DNA of 64,000 bases, from the NCBI GenBank assembly GCA_950295325.1, contig OX485809.1, positions 32,316,144 to 32,380,143 on the forward strand, written 5' to 3'. Below, piece by piece: positions 24,325 through 36,447 of this stretch. Source of the DNA: Polytrichum commune (Eukaryota > Streptophyta > Polytrichopsida > Polytrichales > Polytrichaceae). How positions within the stretch are numbered: position 1 is the first letter of the stretch; each line of letters begins with the position of its first letter. Below the pieces are notes generated by a model that was not told where the DNA came from, did not search any database, and was given only the letters and a program-made list of their open reading frames with translations. The translations under genes were made by a program, and so were the position numbers.

Positions 24325-25457
24325 CTTCAGTTGGTTAAGGTAGGTAAGTTAGTTGCAGCTCTTGAACACATCCAATGAATGAGGAGTTCACACCTCTAAA
24401 GTCTATGAGGTAGCCCAAATTTAGCTCTTCAAGTCATAAAAGGACAACTTGGAAGCGTAATGTACTAGGTTTTGAGCCATTATGGTTGTTCACGTAAATG
24501 ATGGTGATCACCTACTTATATTATGCAAGTTGTTTGAGTGATAGTAGTACTAGGAGTCTACTTAGCACTCCTCAATATTTGTTGTTGAGATCTAGGGTGT
24601 TGAAATATGATATTGTTGGCAAGTGTAACCTTTTGGGTTGTATGAGTTACAGTGTTTAATTTGGGTCTTTGGAGCTCCAAAACTTCCCTATGAAAACTTG
24701 TAAACTAGCAAGTTTAAACAATCACATAAGGATAGTTTGTATGTTAGTGGAGAAGAAGATGATATGAGATGTTCAAATTTTGAAATTGCATTGCCCTTAA
24801 GAAGAATTCCTAAACAACTCCAAAGTTCCAAACTGAGATAAAATATATGTCAAGTTTAGTTTGCTTCCAACATATGAGCCCTAGACAATTGGCATGTCTC
24901 ATTGAGAGAAATATGCAAATCTATCAATGTGATAGCTTTATAGCTTTTTTGGTGATGCATAATAGTTTTCTAGCAACATGTGTCAATTACCCAAGACATC
25001 ATATGTTTGTGATGATTTTTTTTATTAGATTTTTTTTGATAATGGTGCTTCTAACAAGGTTCACATAACATATATCATCATCAAGTAGAGTTCAACACAT
25101 CATCAAGCCATTGTATTAAGGCACACTTTCTAATACATGAGTCCTAGGCAAATCTATTACTAAAATAAACAAATCTATTACTATGGTACTACTATTGTAT
25201 GTTAGATTAATGAGAGGCAGCTCATATACGATAATTCCCTCTCTATGTCTCTTAACCCTTGAGAATATATAATTGTTCAAATTGAGACAAAAAATAAGTG
25301 TTGAAATTGGTTCACCAACAAAATTGGACACTCCTACCTCTTTAAAGGTGAGACACCTACTGTGGACACCACTCATTTGGGAGGCATAAAGCCTAGTTTC
25401 ATTTTTGGGCTTGGGTAAATGAGGTTGCATGAAGTAAGTTATGTGCTTTCAAGGGCA
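24325..25457. other. Downstream flank of the FQR1-like gene
   Basis: AT-rich. The first few hundred bases are presumably the 3' UTR. No recognisable gene. Confidence 0.45.
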
Positions 25458-25609
25458 TAACATTACTCAACACGTATTGTTTGTTCAACAGGCCCTGAAA
25501 ATATAATAGTCGGATGCTCAAAAAGTTGAACATGAAACACAACTTTTTGAGCATCCGGCTGTTGTGTTTAGAGGGCCACTGAACAAACAATAGGTGCTAA
25601 GTGATGTTA
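25458..25609. mobile_element. Foldback MITE, 152 bp
   Basis: Almost the whole element is an inverted repeat. Arms begin TAACATTACTCAACACGTAT and, from the other end, TAACATCACTTAGCACCTAT; both continue with TGTTTGTTCA and a GGCCCT motif. The inner stem GGATGCTCAAAAAGTTG is perfect, with a loop of about 11 bases. GGGC lies just outside both ends but is too short to prove a target duplication. Confidence 0.8.
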
Positions 25610-26745
25610 CGGGCGTTCAATGTTGGTTTCACTCTTTCATTTTGGAGTGAAGGAAACCAAAAGGAGTTTGCTCTACCCAGACTCGCTCCGATTCTGGAAA
25701 GGACAATCCGACGGCGATGGCAACGGCGACGGACGAAAGAAGGTGGGTTTCTATATACCTCCGTCCGTCGCCGTCGCCGTCGAAGAGAGAGACGAGAGAA
25801 AGAGAAGAAAAAGAGAAAGAGAGAGAGAGAGCGTGCCTGTGGCGTGCATGAAGGAGGAGGAACGACGGCCTCCGCCATGGCCACACGCGTGCCAAGCTTT
25901 TTGCTCTACCCCTGGTGCCCCGCCTCACAATTGCGAACTTACCTCATCGGAGCATTGGTTCCTTATCTTCCTCCTCCCTCCATCCTTTTCCATCGTCACT
26001 TCTTCCTCAACATCAAATTGCTCAACCTCTGTATTCGATTGAACTCGATTTTGTGTACTTTCTGGTAAGTGTGCTCTGGCATTGTGTTTGGCACGCATAC
26101 GATTTGAATTCGACATTTTAGAATTGATTGAATTTTCATTAATACCAGTTGCGTAGATTGGTGAGTACTTCGGCTCCTACTCTACCCCTGCTCACATTCA
26201 CCTCATCGAGCTTTCCTTGCTTATCGTCCTCCTTCGCCCTTCCACTTTTCCATGTCCACTCGCTCCCACATCTTTACGCTACTTCCTATTTCCAACGTCT
26301 GTATTTGATCGCTCTGAATTCTGTGCAGTTTTTGGTAATGTTGCACTCATGTTGTCTGGGAAAGACGCAGTCGAGTAGACTTTGCGATCTGTGAATTTTT
26401 GAATCTCCAGTTAGACTAGTTGGGCTTGACCTGAGGCCCCTGGTTTGGTTGCGCTCCACAGGCTCCAGTAGATATTTGGTCTTTTTTTTCTTAGTTTTGA
26501 AAATGCTGCAATCAAAATTCCGTGTTGTCCTCACACCACATTAATTTCCTGACCTTTCTGTTTGATCGACGTGGATTCTGTATGATATTTTATATAATTA
26601 TTCTTTGATGTTGTGTCTGGAACGTACACACACGAGTTTAGAACTCGTGATTTCTGAATGTTGTGTTAGAATAGTTGCGGTTGAATGATGAAACCTCGGC
26701 TCCTGGTTTACTTCGTGTTCAACAGGCGCCATTAGATACTAATTT
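25610..26745 (+). repeat. GC-rich block followed by three diverged tandem units, upstream of the DJC76-like gene
   Basis: About 25680-25960 is GC-rich with GA-rich tracts, like a plant 5' UTR. Three related segments follow, near 25930-26115, 26190-26475 and 26540-26745. They share CTGTATT-GATCG-type, TCTG-ATTCTGT and TGTTGTGTCTGG-type motifs; the second and third also share CCCCTGGTTTGGTT/CTCCTGGTTTACTT. The first two contain donor-like TCTGGTAAGT and TTTGGTAATG in equivalent places. This may be a duplicated 5' UTR exon/intron region of the downstream gene. No protein is recognised. Confidence 0.55.
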
Positions 26746-27770
26746 TGTGAATTGCTACGCATTCAAGTAGGAAAGGCCTCTGCCACTCCATGTGTGAGGA
26801 TGAATTTAGTCTGCTCAATTTGATGGCGGATGTGGAACAGCTTATACTTCAGCGCTGCTGGAGTGTATTGTACATCATTCAGAGTTAGGGATGTGTAGAA
26901 ATGATTAGGGATTCTCGTGTCCCGAGCCTCTTTGCTGTGGAAACAAGTCACTCTGTCGGGAGTCTTTGTTTCCATGGATTGAATACTCGACTCTCAAGAG
27001 AAGTGCAGCAAAATTTCTGATCAGCTGAAGTTTTCGTACAGGGCCTGTTGCAATTTGTGTCGAAGGTCGAAGGCTACGCCTCATGATGCGAGCTCCTATC
27101 CCTGTGTGTACATATTCTCTCCTCCTCGTCTTGTGGTTCGATGACAGTTTCATTCCAAAAACAAACTGTTTGATCAATCTGGTCGTGTTTTTTGTGAGAT
27201 TCTAAGTTTCACGAGAGTGCAAGAATATAAATTGTTTGAGGATATAATGTCATCTATCCTCATCACTAGTTTCCGATCACAAAGCTCATAAAACAAACTA
27301 AGCGGTCCTCTATACTCTAGCGTGTAGGCGGGCTTGACAACGATATTTCACAGATAATGTTAGAGATACTTGGCAAAGACTATTCAATTAACTGCTGAGG
27401 CGACATACAAGACAAAGTCATCCGCAACATGCGTCCAATCCTCTTCAGTTTCTCATCAACAGACCGCAAAGTGCTTCTACATCTCTGTACCATGCGGACA
27501 AAATTGTAGCGGAATATTGTAACGAATCCATACGGTCGCCTACAGTGAAGAAATGAAGGGAACTTCGCACGATCAATATTACTTGGATGAAATCAGGGAC
27601 CTGTCATTCTATATATGCACTCTAGACACATCACTAGACCTGAAATTTTCTATTTGTCATCGATGTGTGCAGATGTATCTCGTTAGTATGGTACTTTGAA
27701 ATCGAGAAACACCTGATTCATTGCCCGTGTCAAGATCAAGCGGTGCTTGGAGTTCCCAGAGATCCGGAAG
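26746..27770. other. Probable 5' UTR/intron sequence before the DJC76-like start codon
   Basis: No coding exon recognised. Given the GC-rich block at 25.7 kb, transcription may begin there and this would be a leader intron. That is inference only. Confidence 0.35.
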
Positions 27771-30700
27771 ATGGATGCTGTGGTGAGACACACCGTGAGC
27801 ATTGTGTTGCCTGCCTTCTCACCTGTGGTCAGCGGTCAGCGTCTGGTAGCAGGCAAGACACATTCGTTGAAATTTGCGGGAGCTGGAAATGAAGAAGGAA
27901 AGCTGAGGTTAGCTTTCTCGATCCTTTTCAAATATGTCCTTCTATATTGTCTTCAAGTCCCGGTTGCTTCAGTGAAAGTTCTGGCTTCAGCAGCTCTTAG
28001 AATGAGACTCTCTCGTTTTTAGAAGCTCTTTGAGACGTTTACGAGGAACAAATCGTCGTCTGTCTCGCAATAGAGTCCCTTGATCCGCGTGCCTTTGCGA
28101 GTTGTTGAGGCACATCCCTTAGCTTGGTAATAATGTTTCCATCGGCTGTTGAAACCCGGAACTGAAAATCTTTAGATTTGTCAAACGGATATCGGACTAA
28201 ATTTCACAATTGGATTGTAGGAGTAAAGGAAGCTTTCACGTGAGATGTGCAACGGGCGAGCAAAGGAGGAGCAGCACAACGACCGGTACTCAGTTGCCAC
28301 CGTTCAGTTCTTTTCAAGTGACCTCCTGAGCAGCTACGTTTTTGCGTAGGCTAGTGGGATCGGTGTTTCCTCAAGTTGCGTTCCCTGCATGTGAATAATT
28401 TTGTGCATATACAAGGAGTCTTTAGCCTACGTGCGTAATTGGAGATCTTGCAAATGAAGCAGGGCTGTTGGTGCAGGTTTGATGAATGGTGAGGCGCAAG
28501 ACTACTATGACGTGCTAGGTGTGTCCTCGGCAGCCTCTCCTGCGGATATTCGTAAGGCTTACAGGACGCTCCAAAAGAAGCACCACCCTGACATCGCTGG
28601 TGCAGAGGTTTGTGAAGCTGAACCTTTGCAATAACTCTTGTGTACATGTTTCAATGAAGATCTACTTCAATGCTTTGGAAGAACATGATTGTTTTCTAGA
28701 CAATCGTTTGGTATCGTCCAGAATTTACTGCTCTTTAGCCATTTGTGTACAACCTTATATTTCTCCTGTATGTTACACGATGATTGTGTCTGCTATTGCA
28801 CATTGAGGTCTAACTTGAATGAATCAACGTTGTCATGATTATTGATTGGAGCAGGGTCACAGGATGACATTGCTGTTAAATGAAGCGTACGCAACCTTAA
28901 TGGATGACAGTCTTCGTGGGGCTTACAATGAAGCGCACTCACACAAGGCAGCTATGCGAGCAGCTGGACATACCACCTTCTCTGGATCGCCATTTAGTCA
29001 GTGGGTGGGACCAGACCGACCTCAAGGATTATTTGTAGATGAGAACATTTGCATTGGTACGCCTTCCATTGTGTTCACCTCTGAATATTTATATGTTCTA
29101 CCGCAGACGAATATTGTCCAACAGTTATGTCTGCTTGCTTAATCATTTGTCTTGAAGTCTTGTTTGTATATAGGCGATCTTAGAATCTTGATCTGTTTCG
29201 TGCACTGATGCGACTATGACCACACTCGAAATCATAATGGTCATAGACTTCAGCTCGATTGCTCTGTTATGTGCTCAAACAAAAACTCCGCTATGCTTGT
29301 CACAGGTTGTCGAGAATGTACCTATGCAGCCAGCAAGACATTCGTCATGGACGATTCAGAGGGTACAGCTCGTGTGTGCAAGCAGTGGGCCGATCCTGAA
29401 CCTTTAATCAAGGTCTTTGCCCTATGCTCTCATCCTCCTGTCATGGTCATGGCAGTTTCATATATAATAGAATACCTTAGGAGGCTAGGGGTTAGTAGAA
29501 AGGCAGTCTCAATCTTTAGAGTCAAGTATGATCTCACTATTACTGTTATAAAATCCCAGGTGGCAATCGAGGTTTGTCCTGTGAATTGCATACACTATGT
29601 GGAGAGGGAAGACCTGCCGATTCTGGAGTACCTCATACGCCCACAACAAAAGTCGAGCAATGGAGTTTATGGAGGTGGGTGGGAACGTCCTAGGAATGTT
29701 TTCATGGCTGCTCGGACGTTCAAGCGTCAGGTGGAGGACAATAAGATGCGTGCAGCAGGTATGGTCCGATCCCTTATAAAAATGGTACCATCCTTGGAAA
29801 TGAGCATTAAGATGGCAATGTCATTGTCATTCAAATTCTGGGAGGTCATCCATACATGCCTGGTTTCATAATGCAATTAGCATCTCACTTTTCCTCTCAG
29901 TCCTGCAAAGCTGATAATTTCAAGTAGTTCATCTGGTCTAAGACGAAGCAATGTTCTCTGAAGCAACTCCTTCAAAATTGTTGACATCTCCACACATTCT
30001 TTCTTCAGTGCTCTCCTTGTTTTTTTGAGGATGCTGTCTTCGCCGTGTTCTTTGGCTACTCAGATTACAAATATAGGAGCAGCACTGTAATAATAACGCA
30101 TTTCATATTTTCCTTCTATTCTTGTATTGCTTTTACTTATATAGTTCACTAAAATGCTTTCTTTCTCAAACCTGACAGGGCCAGCATCAGTCGAAACCCC
30201 TGCACAGAAAAAAGCTCGCATGGAAGCAGACCTGAAGATTAAGGCTGGGGCATTTTGGAAATTGTGGTCATGGAGTTTGCGGCCCATGTCATGGCAGCAA
30301 GAAACTTCAGGACAGGGCCTAGGGAGAAGTGAGGGTACACCAATGGAGTGGCCTTGGAAAGGTCTGTTTGGTCGCTCCTCCACATCTGAGCTTCTCACAT
30401 TTCCAGTCTCTGCCGCAGAGGTCCCAAAGGTATGTGAAAACCCGTCTTCTGCTGCCTCTGCTGCTTCTGATGTCTCAATCTTTCAATGTAAATTATCGAT
30501 ATTTGCATTTCTTATGTTTTTTGAATAATTGAAGTCAATACCTAAAATCGATGGTAATGCTTGTATTGTGATTAGAGAGAAGGTAGCTGCCAACATATCC
30601 AGCACTGTTCCTTGTAGATAGGGATTTCACTGGAAATGTGTGCAAATGAGGTTAATTCATACAGATCTGAACAAGAATCTCACCTGATTTGGATGAGACT

Positions 30701-31158
30701 TGGTATTAGGCTCTTGTATTCCATACAGTATCAATATGTCAAATTGATAACAATTCTGATACATGCAGGTAGTATCATTAGTTCAAAATTGGGCAACCAC
30801 ATTTGCATCTTCTAGTGAGCTACCACTGCCCATGCCCTTCCGAACCGATCCACTTCCCAATGGAGTCAAACTTACACTTGTCACAGCTGACAATGGTATG
30901 CTGTATGCACTTGGGGCACTAGTTGCAACAGTGGAGGAGGTACATGATAACACATCAAACGTGGAAAAAGCAGCACTTGGTGAACCGTTTGTGATTACAA
31001 ACAAAGAAATTGATGAGAAGTTCAGGTTCATTGTGACCAGGGAGGGAACTACAGGCACGCAACCCCTCCCTGGGGAAGGGCGCATACTCAAACTCTTGAA
31101 GGATGCATTGGCTGGGCGGGACGCGTCCTACGCTGCATATAACATTCCTCGGAGCTAA
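27771..31158 (+). CDS. Chloroplast J-domain/ferredoxin fusion, DJC76-like (8 exons, 493 aa)
   Basis: Resembles the plant DJC76/77/82 group (for example At5g23240), plastid J-proteins with a 4Fe-4S ferredoxin domain. Exons are 27771-27907, 28221-28285, 28477-28607, 28855-29056, 29306-29412, 29560-29758, 30179-30429 and 30769-31158. All are GT-AG with fitting phases. The start is ATG 27771. The first ~65 residues are basic, Ser/Thr-rich and free of acidic residues until 41, as in a transit peptide. The J domain is at about 76-135, with HPD at 104-106. The ferredoxin cluster is Cys177, Cys180, Cys183 (CIGCREC) and Cys220 in CPVNC. The C-terminal half includes a Trp-rich linker ([10 protein letters not shown]) and a conserved end without a known name. 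Expected role: recruits plastid Hsp70 and binds an Fe-S cluster; its redox partner is unknown. Confidence 0.93.
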
Positions 31159-31738
31159 ACATTCTTGCAAGGTTATGTAAGAACGTCTTCATAAACTTTA
31201 CCTCAGAAAACTTCAGGAAATGTTCTCTCAAAACCTCATGAGGTATACAATCAGTCGACCATACTTGTACAGACCACTCTGCTCGGGTGCTTAGCAGTTA
31301 CTCTTCTCCACTTTCTTATGTAGAATATCTTACATGTTATATACATAGAAGGTGAAATATATATCTATATTGACTACTGCATGGGTGCGATTCTATCATC
31401 CTAAAATTCATGGGAGGAGTTGCCAATGAGAATCAAGAGACGCATGAACCTGATTTGTCTTGGGCGTTCAAAAAATCGGTTCTCCTAGTTGTGAAGTAGT
31501 TTGATAGAGATCTGTAGCTCTTTGTATATATTATATCATAACTGATGTTTATTACTTCTGTTGCATTTGTACATGTAAACAGTGTCAATGATCTTTCTTG
31601 TGTACCATAATATGTGACCAGAAAGCATCAATGCAAAGTTGTTGTCCTCTATTGCACCCCTTTGAGCTGTTTTGGCGCATAAGGGAGTTTTAAATAGCAA
31701 GTAAAACGTCATATACAAAAAAAAAAAAAAAAAAAGTT
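31159..31738. other. Shared 3' flank between two convergent genes
   Basis: 580 bp separate the stop codons of the DJC76-like gene (+) and the trihelix gene (-). A run of 19 A lies at 31717-31735, only three bases from the trihelix stop. No other gene fits here. Confidence 0.7.
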
Positions 31739-34700
31739 CTACCGGCTTGGTGCTGTGGAGGATTTTGGTTGACTGAGTTTGACTGCAATGGTGGATAGAT
31801 TTTTGTTTAATGCAGAAAAGCCGTCAAGAACTTTCTCAAGCTTGTTATTGACACGCTCTAGTATCTGGAGGTCGGGATGTTGACCTCCTTCTATGTGGTT
31901 TACTCTATTCTCCATGTGCTGCATGTGCTGGGTGAGTAGGTCCATCATCAACTCGGCGCGGTTCTTCATTGCCTCCTCCCTCTTCTCTGATGTCTGCAGC
32001 AAAGCGATTCCAAGGTAAAAAAAAGGTGTCTATCAGTGACTTACAAGAAAGGATTTAGCACTCGTCAAATTTCTCTCAAGATTGATAATGATCACAATTA
32101 AGATTATTTCCCATGCCTACAAAACATCTGTCCAATATAGTAAGCTGTCAAAATTTAGACCATTATTGAATACCTGGAGCTGCACTTGCATAAGCCGCTG
32201 CATCTCCTTGATTGCACTTCCACAATCTTTACCTCTCTTTGAGGATTGTCCACCTTGTCTGCTGGGTTCACTGGGTGCTGCAGCATTGAGGACTGTACCT
32301 ACAGATCGATGATGATAATCTTCGACAACTGCAGAAGTCTTGGGAGGGTGAGAGGTTGTCACGAGTGCCTGATTCTTTCCTGAAACTTCAAACCACACAT
32401 CGTAAAACTTGGGTTTGAGAAGTTCCCTGCCCACAATGCTGGGATTCCAGGACGGGTCAGTTCGTGCAGCTTTGGCAGACATATACCTGTACACAAAAAG
32501 TATGTCATGAGGACTAGAAACTTGTGCTATTCCTACACCATTCCCATGCATTAATAAGCCACAATATGCAGATAGTAATAGACTCCTGCATCATTTTAGT
32601 AACCATCAACCTTCATTGCCATCCACTTCAGAGTACATAAGATTCTTCAGCCTTGTGAGCTCGTTTGCTTTCTATTTAGACATGAGGAACAAATCTCCAG
32701 GAATTAGGGTCCTCATCTCTAAGAATGAATGCTTAGCACAGTCGAGTGCAAACTCCGATCAGTCCTCACCCCATTATGAGCCTATCTTAAGACGTAAAGC
32801 CTTCACACATTCTCAAATTTAGGTTTAAAATTCGAACTTTTTCTCTTAATTGGCTTTTGAAGCTTGCATAAAAATGTCTTTGATTCCCAGTCCCACTAAA
32901 CACTCTTATGACGATTAATAATGTTATTAATAGATATCCACACGATTTTTTTAAATAAAAAGAATTAGTGTGTGCAAAACTGCGAACTATATCGGATATG
33001 GTTGCTAATTACAGCAAAAGGTTCAAAGTAGAGATACCACTGGAGAGATAAGTACCTGTAATCTGTACATTCACGCCGCACACTCCAGTACTTGCTTTGG
33101 CATTGTTTCTTCGTGAAATGCTTTCCAAACTGATCCTGCATGGCTTTAAGTATGGGCGTCCACTTCTTCTGATACTTCACTTGGCCATTACTTTCCTCCC
33201 ACAAGCGTCGGTGTATAGCATCATATGTCTCGAAAAGAAACCTGACAGATTCATCTGTCCACGTGACATTGCCATCGGCATCTTGTCCAGCTCTTTTTCG
33301 TTTCTTCAAAATGGCTTCCTCCTTGTTCCTATCGGAGTCGTCACTGCTCGATTCAGTCTCTGAAGAAGATGCCAGTATTTCAAAATTCATGGAGTCCTTC
33401 GGGTGTCCACTCTTGGAAGCTCCATATCTTTCTCTTGTATTCTCCTGTTTATGTTTCTTCTTTTTGACCTGCTGGAATACAGCACAGGATGTCACATTGA
33501 CATGGTGCTCTTCGTAGAGTTTGCATTTGGAATAACATACACATTAGTTTCACTTTATTTCACTTCATCCTAATCTGCAAACAGACACTTGAACACTACT
33601 AGAGATTTTGTCTTTCTCCACATAGCATAATCCAAGAAACACAGGAGACTGAATCATTTACCTTGGCGCCATCTCTAGGTGCCTCAAGGGCTTGGAAATC
33701 CCACTCCTCCCGTTTCACCACTTGCGTTTTGGGACCTGCAATTGAGCCACAACGTAAATTTAAACTAAAGCCTTAAGGTCGCTGCTTGCATTCTGGCTGC
33801 TCTTTGTTTGCTCCTAAATCCTGCGACTGTGTCAACTATGGACATGAGGATGTCTAACTTTTGTAGACATAGAGCAGGTCAATCCATGAAGTGGCATACA
33901 TATTTTATAAATTCCAGATCCCTCTATGATTTCCAAAACACCAATAGAAACATGCATAACACGTTTTTTACTAAATGTTCCCTTGTGCAAAGTAAAACTC
34001 AAACTCGACTCTAACCTACTGCGCTTAGCTGAAGCCATACCTGAATATGCAGTGACAACTGCAACAGCCTCGCTTTTTATGTGACTCGATATAATTCAAG
34101 AAGTTCAGTCCCTTTCTAAGATTTCAAGGCTTTGCAAACTGATGTTTCAAAGTTTCTAAAGCTGTAGCTTCTTCAAGCTCAATTTTGCCTTTGAAGTTCG
34201 TGACTCATGTACGTCCACTGCTGGTGTTCATAATTCACCGACTGACTCCTCATAGACCAACATTCGATCGCAGATAGAAATTTGCACAGTTGAATCCATT
34301 TTTTCTAAGTCATCTTCAGAGTCGAATCCTTTATTTATGACTTGTCGCAGGTTTAGCCTCTACCACCATACATTGGAATACCCTTCGTAAGGCCAGATGC
34401 ATCTGAAAACTCCAAAACTACATACACGAATGTAGCCACGAGTTGTGATCCAGGCTAAAAATATATGAATGGCAATTGAAAAATTGCCATCTTTCGAATG
34501 TAAGAAGATATGAAGGTGAGAAGATTAACGTCCTCTCGTACTCTGTAGCCAAAATCGTGGAAAAGAACTAGTACAGCCACGCTGAGGGGACAACGTAAAA
34601 TGGCTTCAAAGAATTGAGGTACCTCCAAAGTTAGCTTCTGCGATATATTTTTATGTGTAATGAAATGCTTCAACATATCCGCTAACTTAGTTTACGTTTC

Positions 34701-35574
34701 CAAATTTCTTTCTGATGAATACTGAGAACTCGGAAAACCTTCCGTGAAGAATATTCCTTTACATTTCAGGAGGCGCAATACTTCCAGAGGTGGTGTATGG
34801 AAAGTGCAAATTCAGGATTAACATGTGGCAGCGCTAGTCGTGGGAAAATTTTATCATCCTTCCAGCGGCGAGATTAGGCAGGATTGAATATTTAAAGAAA
34901 AAGCGTTTCAAAATTTGCCACAAAACGACCAACTCCAATTCAGCTGTTGAAAGCGCACCTTTAGATCTTCTCGCGTTTGTCTCTTTAGCTTTCCCGCTCT
35001 TACTCGATTTCCGTTTCCCCTTAGACAGGCGATCCAATTCACCATCGCTAGATCCCTCACTCTCACCCGAATCCTCGCCTAGCGAGAGATCACTAGTTCC
35101 ATCGCCATCGCCTTCTCGCTCCCCTACTTGGTTACCCTCCTGGTGTAACTGTGGCATAAATGAGCTCAATGGCGCTAGTCCCTGATCAGCACCCGAAGCG
35201 AACCTCTGCAAAGATGCTTGCGACTGCAACAAGCCTGGCTGACCGCCAAGCAAGCTCTGCCAATTAAAATTTAACCCTGACGACTGCGCCTGCAAGTGCT
35301 GCTGCTGTTGGTGTTGCTGCTGCTGCTGCTGCTGCTGTTGCTGTTGCTGCGACGGCGGAGGGAAAAAATGAATAGGCGAAAAAACGGAGGAATTTTCGCC
35401 AAAGCCTGGAGAGAAAGGAGGCAGATACTGAAGTCCGGTAGTCACCCTCGGCAGGCCGCCATCCGCTTCTTCGCCGAGGTTAGAATCCTGCGTTCGCAGT
35501 CCGTGGCTTCCACTTCCCCACAGACTGCTCCCCCAGGCTTGATTGTCGGCCTCCAGGCCCTGCTGATACTTCAT
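31739..35574 (-). CDS. Trihelix/Myb-SANT-like transcription factor (5 exons, 556 aa)
   Basis: Probable nuclear DNA-binding protein. Minus-strand exons are 35574-34959, 33735-33662, 33468-33056, 32486-32174 and 31993-31739. All are GT-AG and the phases fit (1, 0, 2, 0). The start is ATG 35574 (MKYQQGLEADN). The N-terminal third is low in complexity with a long Gln tract near 80-99. It is followed by an acidic Ser-rich block and a basic KGKRKSSKSGK segment. A second basic cluster, KKRKR at 285-289, precedes the trihelix-like domain at about 298-370. That domain has spaced tryptophans (VTWTDES, RRLWEES, KKWTPILKAM, SKYWSV) and three predicted helices. The C-terminus (RAELMMDLLTQHMQHMENRV onward) is helical and likely a coiled coil for dimerisation. 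I cannot name an orthologue or target genes. Confidence 0.85.
35298..35349 (-). repeat. CAG/CAA tract encoding polyglutamine
   Basis: Read on the minus strand, this encodes about 17 residues, nearly all Gln with one His, in exon 1 of the trihelix gene. Mixed CAG/CAA codons suggest it is fairly stable, although length variation is likely. Confidence 0.9.
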
Positions 35575-36051
35575 TTTCTTTTCCAATCCGCGAGTGGGGA
35601 CAAAGAGCTATCCCTCGCCGCCCGGCGCTCGCAGGAAGGGAAGGATGCAGCAGTACTGCGTGATGACCTAGAGGCACAGGGAGCGAAGGGGGAGAAGGAC
35701 CTGCCTTTGCCTATAGCTTGCTTTTCCTCAACTTGTGTGCTGGTGGTCTCGTAGAAACGAGAAAGTAAGGGGGAAGAAGCTCCGAAGAATGTACCTGGCT
35801 ACCGCGTGAGAAAGACGACGCAGCCTGCACGCTCGCCCGGCGTCTCTCCCGCACGACGTGGCCGTGGGTGCGTGTCCCCCTCCCCCCCCTACTGTTTCAT
35901 CCATCATTTCCGCCTTTTCATTCGTTCGCAGCGGCTGTTCATCCGTGCCCGGGACTACTTTTCTCTCATTCATCCATTCATACATGACTACAGTTCAGAT
36001 GAGTCACTGGCCAGAGGGAATTGTCGCATACATTATTAGAGTTATCACACA
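35575..36051. promoter_or_regulatory. Probable 5' UTR and promoter of the trihelix gene
   Basis: A GC-richer stretch immediately upstream of the minus-strand start codon. No TATA box can be assigned. Confidence 0.4.
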
Positions 36052-36447
36052 GGGCTGAACCCCAGGGTTTGATACTTCTTTGAGCAACTTTCTCTTAAGA
36101 ACTTGTTTAGCTCGTGATGCATCAAAGCCGGCTTTGGAACTTGCGTGAAGCTTTTGGGATTTTCTTTTTGTCACCTTTCAAATTGTGAGAGAAGTGTAGG
36201 ATCTAAAATAGGTTGTGTGCTTGGGTTCCGCTATCCTAAATCCCAGATCGGTTTATGCAACGCGAGCTTGGCCCACCCATTCTCTTAGTAGGACAAGCTA
36301 GAAAGCTGGTTTTTTTATAATTCGACAACACTCTTTGTGTATGATAATCTAAGCAGTAAGAAAACTTGGGTGGCTTTGTGTTGATTTTCATATACTCAAC
36401 CTTTGGGACTAAAACCATGGTTTCAACTCCTTTACTTTACAAATAAA
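36052..36447 (+). mobile_element. ~0.4 kb long-TIR MITE, copy 1
   Basis: It aligns along its length with 55739-56177. Shared blocks include GCTTGGCCCACCCAT, CTTTGGGACTAAA-CCATGGTTTC and TTTACTTTACAAATAA at the right end. The left end is more diverged. Confidence 0.7.

Noticed and set aside
25597-26068. Overlapping long frames on both strands near 25.6-26.1 kb
   Set aside because: They come from a GC- and GA-rich tract, have repetitive Arg/Glu/Lys or Ser/Leu composition and no homology.
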